From: an uncultured Pelagibacteraceae bacterium
Lineage (GTDB): Bacteria; Pseudomonadota; Alphaproteobacteria; Pelagibacterales; Pelagibacteraceae
Reading direction: 5' to 3'
Length of the DNA stretch: 64,000 nucleotides
Assembly (NCBI GenBank): GCA_902566365.1
Contig: CACFIH010000006.1
Coordinates: 1 to 64,000, forward strand
Each line of letters opens with the position of its first letter. Position 1 is the first letter of the stretch. The position numbers were made by a program, and so were the translations under genes. The notes under the pieces are model-generated. The model had not been told where the DNA came from and made no database searches. It saw only the letters and a list, made by a program, of their open reading frames with translations. This document shows, piece by piece, positions 38,803 to 46,443 of this stretch.

Positions 38803-39483
38803 ATGAATATTAAATTACATAATTTAAACAAAACAATAGTTAACTGCAAAAAATGCCCTAGGCTTGTAAAGTTTATCAACAAAGTAAGTAAAGAAAAGAG
38901 AAAACAAAATATCAACGAGACTTATTGGGGTAAACCTGTTCCAGGTTTTGGAAATTTAGACTCAAAATTAGCTATCATTGGCCTAGCACCTGCTGCACAT
39001 GGTGGTACAAGAACTGGAAGAGCTTTTACTGGAGATAAATCAGGAGATTTTTTATTTAAATGTTTACATCAAGTTGGGATTTCAAATTCTCCATTTTCAA
39101 AAAGTTTAGATGATAATTTAAAATTAAAATCAACATACATCACAAATATCCTTAAATGTGTACCTCCAGAGGACAAACCATTAAGTCACGAAATTTCAAA
39201 TTGTTCTAAATTTTTTGATAAAGAAATACTATACTTAAAGAAACTCAAAGTGATAGTCACATTAGGTAAGGTTGCTTTCGATAACTGTATAAAATTATAT
39301 AAACAAAAATTTAATATTAAAAAAAAATTTGTTTTCAAACATGGTAAAACACAATTATTACCAAATGGTCTGATAATATTATCAAGTTATCATCCTAGTC
39401 CAAGGAACGTTAATACTAATCTAATTACAAATCAGATGATGGTAAATTTGTTTAAAAAAGCAAAAAAACTAGCTAAGTTTTAA
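38803..39483 (+). CDS. Uracil-DNA glycosylase, family 5 (UdgB type)
   Basis: 226 residues. Family 5 enzymes are iron-sulfur DNA glycosylases that remove uracil and some other deaminated bases. Visible are NCKKCPRL near the N-terminus (two cluster Cys), YWGKPVPGFG, the motif-A-like block GLAPAAHGGTRTGRAFTGDK, NILKCVPP and NCSKFF with the other two Cys, and SYHPSPRN near the C-terminus. The start at 38803 is chosen because the homologous part begins there; an ATG at 38746 would extend over the histidine phosphatase start. It converges on ybgC with an 11-base overlap. Confidence 0.88.
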   Translation: MNIKLHNLNKTIVNCKKCPRLVKFINKVSKEKRKQNINETYWGKPVPGFGNLDSKLAIIGLAPAAHGGTRTGRAFTGDKSGDFLFKCLHQVGISNSPFSKSLDDNLKLKSTYITNILKCVPPEDKPLSHEISNCSKFFDKEILYLKKLKVIVTLGKVAFDNCIKLYKQKFNIKKKFVFKHGKTQLLPNGLIILSSYHPSPRNVNTNLITNQMMVNLFKKAKKLAKF

Positions 39484-39895
39484 TTGTATCACAAAAATAA
39501 GGTTTAAATTTAGAGTAAATTTCATCAGGTATTTTAACTGGCTTTCCCTCTGAATTAATAAAAACTAAATGAATTTGCGCTTCAACAATTATTTCATCAC
39601 TTTTCGTAATTATTTGATTCATAAAAAAAGATGTTTTAGTAATTGATTTAACAAATGACCTAACAGATAATTCATCTTCAAGATGCGCAGATTTTTTATA
39701 TTCAATATTACATGATTTTACAATTATTAATGAATTGAATTTTTCTTGGACTTTCTTGTTACTAAAACCAATTGAAAACAGTGCCTCAGTTCTAGCCCTT
39801 TCTAAATACTTTAAGTAATTAGCGTAATATACAACACCTCCAGAGTCAGTGTCTTCGTAATATACTTTTAATTTATGATAGAAATTTTCATGCAT
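39473..39895 (-). CDS. ybgC: YbgC-type acyl-CoA thioesterase
   Basis: 140-residue hot-dog fold protein. VYYEDTDSGGVVYYANYLKY carries the catalytic Asp region of the 4HBT family, followed by ERARTEALFSIG. YbgC proteins hydrolyse short acyl-CoA and are usually next to the tol-pal genes; here no tol genes are in the window. Standing alone, it could also serve as a general thioesterase. Tail overlaps the uracil-DNA glycosylase gene. Confidence 0.88.
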   Translation of the reverse strand: MHENFYHKLKVYYEDTDSGGVVYYANYLKYLERARTEALFSIGFSNKKVQEKFNSLIIVKSCNIEYKKSAHLEDELSVRSFVKSITKTSFFMNQIITKSDEIIVEAQIHLVFINSEGKPVKIPDEIYSKFKPYFCDTIKT

Positions 39896-39951
39896 TAATC
39901 TAACTATACCAAATAATTAATATTTTACATAATCTAAGATATAAAGAGTAA

Positions 39952-40092
39952 ATGAATATTTTTTTTATTTGGTTAGTTTTAGTGATAGCATGGAATTTCG
40001 GTTACCCTCAGGCAAGTCCAATGGAAGATGTCTTAGTGGCTGTAATTTTAGCTTTATTTAATATCTTTTTAAAAAAATATCTAAAATTTTAG
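39952..40092 (+). CDS. Single-span membrane microprotein, 46 residues
   Basis: The frame encodes MNIFFIWLVLVIAWNFGYPQ followed by ASPMEDVLVAV and a second hydrophobic stretch ending in KKYLKF. Two short hydrophobic helices flank a polar turn. It is divergent from ybgC and its stop touches the stop of the DUF3047 gene without a gap. No family recognised. The fit between neighbours and the membrane-like composition support coding. Confidence 0.55.
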   Translation: MNIFFIWLVLVIAWNFGYPQASPMEDVLVAVILALFNIFLKKYLKF

Positions 40093-40743
40093 TTATTTTG
40101 CTGAAAAAAATATATTTTGATAATAAGCAATTGCTTCTTTTTTTGAATTATCTGTATCAGACATAATTGCTAATCCATCTAATTCATCCACATCTAAATC
40201 ATGAAATTTTTTAAAATCTTCTTTTACATTCGCTTTAACGGTTATCCACTCGTTAAAGTTATTTTTAGTTGAAGCTAAGACATTATCTATAGATTTTTTT
40301 GTGTAAGGGCTCGGCCAACTCATTCCAACGTCGCTATTACTTGAAAAAACATAATTAATAGCCCTATTTGATAATGGTGTTGCTCCAGTTTTTTTTACCG
40401 CAAAAACTCTTGCAGCAAAATCATGCCCTTTTTTTGTGTTTTCTTTAATACCTTCTAAATTCTTTTCTATTTTCCACGTGATATTAATAAATGGGGTTTT
40501 ATTTAGATCGATTTTTACTTCTTTTCCTAATCCAGAAGCCGCATTATCAGCAACAGCTTTCAAAAAATTCCCATTTTCATTAGATCCTATTGTATAAAGG
40601 GTTTTGTTATCTGCTCCTCTTACTTTTCTAACCTCAAGCTTCGAGAGCTCAATTTCAGTAAAATCAAAAACTTTAATTTCACTTGAATGACCCACACTGA
40701 GTGTGATCCAAATCACAGATAAAAAAAAGAAAATTATTTTCAT
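40093..40743 (-). CDS. DUF3047 family exported protein
   Basis: 216 residues with a signal peptide of about 20 (ending GHSSE). The body holds the DUF3047 pattern: INITWKIEKNLEG, a GHDFAARVFAVKK segment, INYVFSS, a WPSPYT turn, and near the end ELDGLAIMSDTDNSKKEAIAYY. It is probably a periplasmic beta-sandwich protein. Function unknown. It stands as a single gene between two microproteins of the other strand. Confidence 0.8.
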   Translation of the reverse strand: MKIIFFFLSVIWITLSVGHSSEIKVFDFTEIELSKLEVRKVRGADNKTLYTIGSNENGNFLKAVADNAASGLGKEVKIDLNKTPFINITWKIEKNLEGIKENTKKGHDFAARVFAVKKTGATPLSNRAINYVFSSNSDVGMSWPSPYTKKSIDNVLASTKNNFNEWITVKANVKEDFKKFHDLDVDELDGLAIMSDTDNSKKEAIAYYQNIFFSAK

Positions 40744-40820
40744 AAAATTTTAAAAAAAATTCTTAATACATTATTTTGACAAAATTTAAACATCCAAAAA
40801 TCAACTTTAATAAGTAATTA

Positions 40821-40964
40821 ATGTTTATGAAGACAATTTCAATTTTTATTCTACTTATCTACTGGTCAATCATGATATTTGCTCCAGTAATGTCAAAAGA
40901 TGTCAAAATGAGCAGAGCTAAAGTGAATAATACTAATATATTAGAGCAAAAACCAAAAAGTTAA
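40821..40964 (+). CDS. Membrane-anchored microprotein, 47 residues
   Basis: The frame encodes MFMKTISIFILLIYWSIMIF, then APVMSKDVKMSRAKVNNTN and a polar end. One hydrophobic N-terminal helix, a signal peptide or membrane anchor, is followed by about 25 polar residues. It is divergent from the DUF3047 gene and overlaps the end of the SDR gene by four bases. The second ATG (Met3) may be the start. No family recognised. Confidence 0.5.
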   Translation: MFMKTISIFILLIYWSIMIFAPVMSKDVKMSRAKVNNTNILEQKPKS

Positions 40965-41713
40965 TAGGTCGATCTACCACCACTTATATCAAATACCGCG
41001 GCAGTAGAGAACGTATTTTCCTCTGATGAAAGCCAGCATACTAAAGATGTAAATTCCTCAACCTCAAGGAATCTTCCTCTAGGTACTTTTGAAAGCATTC
41101 GTTGAACATGCTCTTTTGTCATTTGGTCTAAAATACGTGTTTTAGCTCCAGCAGGAGTAACAGCATTAACAGCAATATTTTTATTAGCTAATTCTTTGCC
41201 CAATGACTTCGTTAAACCAATTGCACCAGCCTTCCCAGCACTATAAGCGCTCGCATTAGCATTACCATCTTTTCCAGCAACAGATGCCACATTTACAATT
41301 CTTCCATAATTTTTTTTGATCATATTGGGAACAATGGCTCTGCAGCAATTAAAAGTGCCCATTAAATTTATTTCTACTACTTTTTTCCACATTTCAATAT
41401 CATATTCCCACAAAGCAGCTGTCGGACCAGTAATGCCAGCATTATTTATTAAAATATCAATATTTGTTTTTTTTAAAATTTCATTAGTACATTCCTGTAC
41501 CTCTTTAAAATTCGATACATCAATTTTATTTGCACTTAAATTAGGGTTATTTAAATCTTTGACTGCTTTATCTGTCATCTCCACGTCCATGTCCCAAATA
41601 ATTACGTTAGCACCAGAGTCTAGAAATCTCTTTGCAATATCAAGACCAAATCCTTGAGCACCACCTGTTATAACTGCTGTTCTGTCTTTAAAATTATAAG
41701 TAATTCTTTTCAT
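40961..41713 (-). CDS. Short-chain dehydrogenase/reductase
   Basis: 250-residue classical SDR. The cofactor loop TGGAQGFG is at 16-23, NNAG at 90-93, and the catalytic Ser144, Tyr157 and Lys161 are present (SVAG and YSAGKAG). An Asp at 41, near the end of the second strand, points to NAD(H) rather than NADP(H). Substrate cannot be told from sequence; polyols, hydroxy acids or hydroxysulfonates are possible. It follows the NCS1 permease gene by four bases, so the permease may import its substrate or a related compound. Confidence 0.88.
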   Translation of the reverse strand: MKRITYNFKDRTAVITGGAQGFGLDIAKRFLDSGANVIIWDMDVEMTDKAVKDLNNPNLSANKIDVSNFKEVQECTNEILKKTNIDILINNAGITGPTAALWEYDIEMWKKVVEINLMGTFNCCRAIVPNMIKKNYGRIVNVASVAGKDGNANASAYSAGKAGAIGLTKSLGKELANKNIAVNAVTPAGAKTRILDQMTKEHVQRMLSKVPRGRFLEVEEFTSLVCWLSSEENTFSTAAVFDISGGRSTY

Positions 41714-41717
41714 TTAA

Positions 41718-43175
41718 TCATTTTTTTGCCAAAAGGTAATATACAAAAGAAGCAATTACTGCACCAATTATCCAAGAAAAAGATTGTAGAAACATTAAAT
41801 TATTATTCCATATTGTAGCTGCTGAAAAAATAAAACCAATCAATAAGGAGTAAACTCCCTTTAAGTGCCAACCACTAGTATAATAGTAAGCTCCATTTTC
41901 CTCCAAGGAATAAATATCTTTATTAATCAAAGTTTCTTTTTTAACATGATAATAATCAGAAATCATAACTCCAAAAAGTGGACCAAAAAAAGCTCCTATT
42001 GTATCTATAATAGATAATATTCCAATTTGGCTTAAATAGGTTAACCAAAATACTCCAACTATAAATCCTAAAATTGAAATAATAACACTAGATGATTTAA
42101 TAGATAAAGATGAAGGGATAAAATTGATTAATGTGTATTGTGATGGGATAAAATTTGTAATCAAATTAGTAGACGCAGAGGCAATAATAATAAAAATTAA
42201 AGCCAAATTTGTTATTAATAAATTATCTAATTTCCCAATTATATCTGTTGGATTTGTCAAAATCCTTGATAAATTTTCTGGATCTTGTTTTAAATATGCG
42301 TCAACTCCTGAAACAATAAATAAAGCAAAAAAAGAAAAAAATATTAAATTTAATAATAAGCTTAAATTTCCTTTATTTAATTCACTCTGACTTTTAACGT
42401 ATCTTGAAAAATCTCCAAAACTTAAAATAACTATTGAAAAGTATGCAAATATAGTTCCTGCAACTGTAATTAAAGGTCCAAAATTTTCTTTATTCATAAA
42501 ATTACCCAAATCTAAAATATTAATAAAGGCCTTAGATGTAAATTTTACATCACTTAAGAGCACTGAGAAAAAAAATATTACTAACCCAATATAAACTGAG
42601 ATTGCAGAAATTCTGATAAGTTTTTTGTTATAATTCATTCCTATGCTAAACAGGACTGATTGGAAAATTAAAGCAACAATTATTGAAACCCAATCAATAA
42701 TATTCATGCCTAAAAAAAATATTAAAAAAATTTCTTGATCTAATAGCGAAGGTTCAAAAAAATATATAGTAATTCTAATTAGATATCCAAAAGCTTTTGA
42801 CAAAAAGTATGTTTGTATACCAAATAAAAAAATACCAACTATTGTTCTTAACAGACCAAAATATTTGGCTCCTCTAAAACCCAATGAAGATCTTAATAGA
42901 ACTACAAAAGGTAAACCAAATTTTTGGGATGGTCTTCCAATCAAATTTGAAAAAAAATAAACCAATAATGAACCTAAAATTGTGCCAAAAAAAACAACAA
43001 AACTGTTTAAATTATAAATTACATAAAGAGAGGCAATTAAAGAAAAACCAATGACGCTTTGAACATTTACACCCCAATAACAAAATAGATCTTTCCAATT
43101 CCAATTTTTGTTAGTTGGATTTACAGTGACTAAATCCCAATTAATAAGAGTTTTTTTTGATTCTTGCTGACTCAC
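41718..43175 (-). CDS. NCS1 family nucleobase/cation symporter-like permease
   Basis: 485 residues with about 12 membrane segments. The N-terminal WNWKDLFCYWGVNVQSVIGF resembles the first helix of the NCS1 (cytosine, uracil, allantoin, hydantoin, thiamine) transporters, and GAFFGPLFGVMISDYY near the end is a family signature. Substrate is unknown. It lies between TRAP transporter genes and an SDR, all on the minus strand with gaps of 25 and 4 bases, so a common transcript is likely. Confidence 0.85.
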   Translation of the reverse strand: MSQQESKKTLINWDLVTVNPTNKNWNWKDLFCYWGVNVQSVIGFSLIASLYVIYNLNSFVVFFGTILGSLLVYFFSNLIGRPSQKFGLPFVVLLRSSLGFRGAKYFGLLRTIVGIFLFGIQTYFLSKAFGYLIRITIYFFEPSLLDQEIFLIFFLGMNIIDWVSIIVALIFQSVLFSIGMNYNKKLIRISAISVYIGLVIFFFSVLLSDVKFTSKAFINILDLGNFMNKENFGPLITVAGTIFAYFSIVILSFGDFSRYVKSQSELNKGNLSLLLNLIFFSFFALFIVSGVDAYLKQDPENLSRILTNPTDIIGKLDNLLITNLALIFIIIASASTNLITNFIPSQYTLINFIPSSLSIKSSSVIISILGFIVGVFWLTYLSQIGILSIIDTIGAFFGPLFGVMISDYYHVKKETLINKDIYSLEENGAYYYTSGWHLKGVYSLLIGFIFSAATIWNNNLMFLQSFSWIIGAVIASFVYYLLAKK

Positions 43176-43200
43176 TTAGACACTATAAAACTTAAATATT

Positions 43201-44535
43201 CTACTGTCCATATAAGAGAGTTGGTAACCAAAGTGCAATTTTAGGAAATACAATAATTAGTATTAATCCAAATACTTGTAACACCATAAATTGCATCATT
43301 CCATAGTATATATCTTTTAAATCCCACTCAGGCACAACTCCTTTAAGAAAATATGCTGATAAAGCAACAGGAGGAGAAAGCCAGGCGGTCTGTAAATTAA
43401 CAGCAACCAATATAGCAAACCAAGTTAAGTTAAATCCTAAAGCCTCTACTAATGGTAATATTATTGGAACAATAATCATTACGATTGGTACCCATTCTAA
43501 AGGCCATCCTAATAAAAATATCATCACCATTATCATCGCAAGTATTAGATATTTATTCATTTCTAAACCTAATAAAAATTCGGTTAACAAAGTTGGTGTT
43601 CCTAATCTTGCAAAAACAGCACCAAAAAAATTAGAGGCTGCAACTAAAACCATTATGAGAGCAGTAATTTCTAAAGTTTTTACTAATGCCTCTTGTAATT
43701 TAGGTAGAGTCAATTTTTTGTAAGCTAATGAGAGAAGTAAAGCACCCATCGCACCACAACCTGCTGCTTCTGTTGGTGTGGCAAATCCAAACAAAATACT
43801 GCCGAGTGCAGCAAAAACTAAAGCTGCTGGCGGTACTAATCCTAAGAAAAATTCAATCCAAACATCTTTCATGCTTGCAGCTCTCATTTCTTCTGAAAGA
43901 ACTGGGCCTAATTTTGGATTAATCATACATCTAATCGTTGTGTACCCAGCGTACAAACTTGCTAGAAGAATTCCTGGAAGAATTGCTGCTGCGAACAAAT
44001 CAATGACTGGAATTTCCATAATTGGACCCATAACAACTAGCATAATACTTGGAGGAATTAATATTCCTAAAGTCCCGCCTGCTGTAATTGTCCCTGCAGC
44101 AAGTTTGACATCATAACCCGATCTATTCATTGATTTTGCAGCCATAATTCCAAGAATTGTTACAGAAGCACCCACAATTCCTGTTGCTGCAGCAAATATC
44201 ACTGAAACAAATAAAACTGCGTAATATAAAGAACCTTTGACTTTTGCTAGCATCATTTGAAATGCTGAAAATAATCTCTCCATTAATCCAGCTTGTTCCA
44301 TCATAATTCCCATAAAAACAAAGAGTGGGACTGCGGCTAGTGTTTGCTCGGTCATGACCATAGAAAATTGGAGTGTCATTAAATAGAAAACTAATTTTCC
44401 AAATCCAAGATAACCAAATACAAAACCTAGGAATATAAGTGTAAATGAAATTGGAAACCCTACAAATATCGCAAAAAGCATTACACCAACAAGAATAAAA
44501 CCTAGAATTGCTGGGTCTATAAACTCAGCTATCAT
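43201..44535 (-). CDS. dctM: TRAP transporter large membrane subunit (DctM type)
   Basis: 444 residues from the chosen start, about 12 membrane segments. GIMMEQAGLMERLF, GIVGASVTILGIMAA and LGILIPPSIMLVVMG are DctM landmarks. An AGGAG ribosome binding site stands eight bases before the ATG at 44535, and that ATG overlaps the dctQ stop in the ATGA fashion, so it is preferred to the upstream ATG at 44553. The protein forms the sodium-coupled elevator for the substrate delivered by the DctP-type protein. Confidence 0.93.
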   Translation of the reverse strand: MIAEFIDPAILGFILVGVMLFAIFVGFPISFTLIFLGFVFGYLGFGKLVFYLMTLQFSMVMTEQTLAAVPLFVFMGIMMEQAGLMERLFSAFQMMLAKVKGSLYYAVLFVSVIFAAATGIVGASVTILGIMAAKSMNRSGYDVKLAAGTITAGGTLGILIPPSIMLVVMGPIMEIPVIDLFAAAILPGILLASLYAGYTTIRCMINPKLGPVLSEEMRAASMKDVWIEFFLGLVPPAALVFAALGSILFGFATPTEAAGCGAMGALLLSLAYKKLTLPKLQEALVKTLEITALIMVLVAASNFFGAVFARLGTPTLLTEFLLGLEMNKYLILAMIMVMIFLLGWPLEWVPIVMIIVPIILPLVEALGFNLTWFAILVAVNLQTAWLSPPVALSAYFLKGVVPEWDLKDIYYGMMQFMVLQVFGLILIIVFPKIALWLPTLLYGQ

Positions 44536-45146
44536 TTCTTTTCTCCTGGCCATTCACCTTTTTTTGCAGCCCAATAACTTTTAAATAATTCAGAGACACC
44601 TTGAATAAGCAAAAATATGATACCAATTAATAAACATGTTTTAATTGGCCACATATATGGCATCCAGGTAGTATCCATTCCTCTTTCACCTCTTTGAATA
44701 GATTCACCTACAAAACCAATTGTCATGTAAAGAAAAATAATCAATCCTGGAAAATAAAATAAAAGATATAACCAAAAATCTATAAGACCTTGGTTTTTAG
44801 TTTTAAAATTTCTGTATAAAAAATCTGCTCTAATATGTACTCCTCTTGAAAGTGCATAGCCAGCTCCTAACATAAACAATGCACCATACAAAAAACGACT
44901 AATATCATAAGCCCAAATGGTTGGGGCTAAAAAAAGTTTTCTTGCAAGAACTTCATAAGTCATTGCAAAAATTAATGGTATCAATATCCAGCAAACTATA
45001 TTGCCAATCCATTTACTGAATTTATCAATATTGATGATAGATTTTGCCATCCATAATGGCATATCGTCAGGCATTTTTCCCGAACCACCTCGCCTTTCAG
45101 CAATCATTTCATCTGAAATATCAAGTTTAGTTGGTTCGTCTGCCAT
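44532..45146 (-). CDS. dctQ: TRAP transporter small membrane subunit (DctQ type)
   Basis: 204 residues with four membrane segments (about 45-65, 85-105, 127-150 and 165-185). FAMTYEVLARKLF and RGVHIRADFLYR are DctQ features. A 40-residue hydrophilic N-terminal extension with GGSGKMPDDMPLW precedes the first helix. A strong hairpin lies between this gene and the binding-protein gene upstream. Confidence 0.92.
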   Translation of the reverse strand: MADEPTKLDISDEMIAERRGGSGKMPDDMPLWMAKSIINIDKFSKWIGNIVCWILIPLIFAMTYEVLARKLFLAPTIWAYDISRFLYGALFMLGAGYALSRGVHIRADFLYRNFKTKNQGLIDFWLYLLFYFPGLIIFLYMTIGFVGESIQRGERGMDTTWMPYMWPIKTCLLIGIIFLLIQGVSELFKSYWAAKKGEWPGEKK

Positions 45147-45169
45147 ATAATTCTAGTTTAAAAAATTAA

Positions 45170-45190
45170 AGCGGACTGTAAAAGTCCGCT
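45170..45190 (-). terminator. Hairpin between the TRAP binding-protein and membrane genes
   Basis: AGCGGACT and AGTCCGCT form a perfect 8-bp stem with a 5-base loop. In the direction of transcription it is followed by TTTAATTTTTT. It comes about 25 bases after the dctP stop and about 24 before the dctQ ATG. This looks like a partial terminator or an RNA-stabilising hairpin that lets the binding protein be made in excess over the permease, as known for other binding-protein operons. Confidence 0.75.
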
Positions 45191-45216
45191 CTAATAAAAT
45201 CAAGATTAATTACTGA

Positions 45217-46311
45217 TTACTTTAATGTTGCAGCGTGAGCCATTCCTAGCTTAGCATTTGACATTTGAGCACCACTCCAGAAAGGAACAGCTACATCAGC
45301 AAATTCTTTCATTGAGTCATATACTTTTTTGAAGAATGCATTTTGTTCAGCATTTTTATTCAATGTTGCTTTTGCAGCAGCCATATATTCTGTGAAGTAG
45401 TCAGAAGGAGTATCTTCTAATTTAACTCCATGTTTAGTAGTTAGCTCTTGTAAAGCTTTTCCATTTTCATAGATTCTGTAACTTAAAGACTTTGCTAATG
45501 AAGCATTAGCAGCAACTTCAAGAGACTTCTTCTCATGATCAGTCATAGCTTTATAAGTTTTTCCAGTAATATAAAAGTCAGCATTTACTACTACTTGGTG
45601 CAAACCTTGTAAATAATAGTGCTTTAATACTTTTTGAAAACCAAATGTTAAGTCTGGTTTTGGACAACACCATTCAGCAGCATCAATAGTCCCTGCTTCA
45701 AGAGCTGGTAGAATGTCTCCACCACCCATTGCAACAGATGCTATACCAATGTCTTTGTAAGTTTGTCCTGGAATTCCTGGAGGAGTTCTGAATTTATATT
45801 TTCTAAAGTCAGCCATATCTTTAATTGGTTTTGGAAACCAACCTAAAGCTTCTGGACCAACTGGTTGAAGCATAAAACCTTTGATATCTCTTCCCATTTC
45901 TTTCCAAAGTTGGTCGTATAATTCTTTACCACCACCATACTGGAACCATGATAAGAATGCTAAGTTATCAATACCAACTCCACCACCAGCTACTGGCGAA
46001 CCAAATAACATAGCAGCAGGGTGATCACCAGACCAATAGTGAGTCCATGCGAAACCACAATCAATTAAACCCTTGTCTACAGCATCAAGAGTTTCTTTTA
46101 CTCCTACAACAGCACCTGCAGGTAAAATTTCAAATTTTAACGAACCAGATGTTAATTCTGTTACTGTGTCAGTAAAGTCCTTTAACATTTTAACTTCATC
46201 AGCCTTAGTGTTAAGAACTGTTTGACATTTTAGTGTTTTTGCAGCATTAGCACTGGAAGTAAATCCAAGCACTAAAACAGTTGCAAATAACATTGAAATG
46301 ATTTTTTTCAT
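45217..46311 (-). CDS. dctP: TRAP transporter substrate-binding protein (DctP/TakP type)
   Basis: 364 residues, signal peptide ending near SSANA/AK. The family features LEAGTIDAAEW, here continued by CCPKPDLTFGFQ, and the Arg-containing RKYKFRTPPGIPG match DctP proteins. The Trp and acidic residues in the binding segment resemble the alpha-keto acid and sulfonate-type members more than simple C4-dicarboxylate ones, but substrate cannot be fixed. AGAGGA eight bases before the ATG is a good ribosome binding site. It is divergent from a GMC dehydrogenase and close to a sulfonate cluster, so isethionate or another sulfonate is a reasonable candidate. Confidence 0.92.
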   Translation of the reverse strand: MKKIISMLFATVLVLGFTSSANAAKTLKCQTVLNTKADEVKMLKDFTDTVTELTSGSLKFEILPAGAVVGVKETLDAVDKGLIDCGFAWTHYWSGDHPAAMLFGSPVAGGGVGIDNLAFLSWFQYGGGKELYDQLWKEMGRDIKGFMLQPVGPEALGWFPKPIKDMADFRKYKFRTPPGIPGQTYKDIGIASVAMGGGDILPALEAGTIDAAEWCCPKPDLTFGFQKVLKHYYLQGLHQVVVNADFYITGKTYKAMTDHEKKSLEVAANASLAKSLSYRIYENGKALQELTTKHGVKLEDTPSDYFTEYMAAAKATLNKNAEQNAFFKKVYDSMKEFADVAVPFWSGAQMSNAKLGMAHAATLK

Positions 46312-46443
46312 TATATTTCCTCTTGTTAGTTAAATTTAACGTTATGCATACAATCAGAAAAACAATGCTGACACAAGTGACAATTGTTAAATATGAGTGT
46401 AAAACCATTAAAAGACTTTTAGTAAAAAAAGATTCAACTTTAA
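46312..46443. promoter_or_regulatory. Divergent control region between TRAP and GMC dehydrogenase operons
   Basis: 132 bases without a gene. A perfect palindrome, GTTAAATTTAAC, lies at 46329-46340 next to a second one, TAACGTTA, at 46337-46344, only 18 bases upstream of the dctP start. On the minus strand TGTCAG and TATGCA are 17 bases apart just before it. The palindromes could be an operator for dctP. AT-rich sequence makes short palindromes common, so the support is moderate. Confidence 0.4.
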
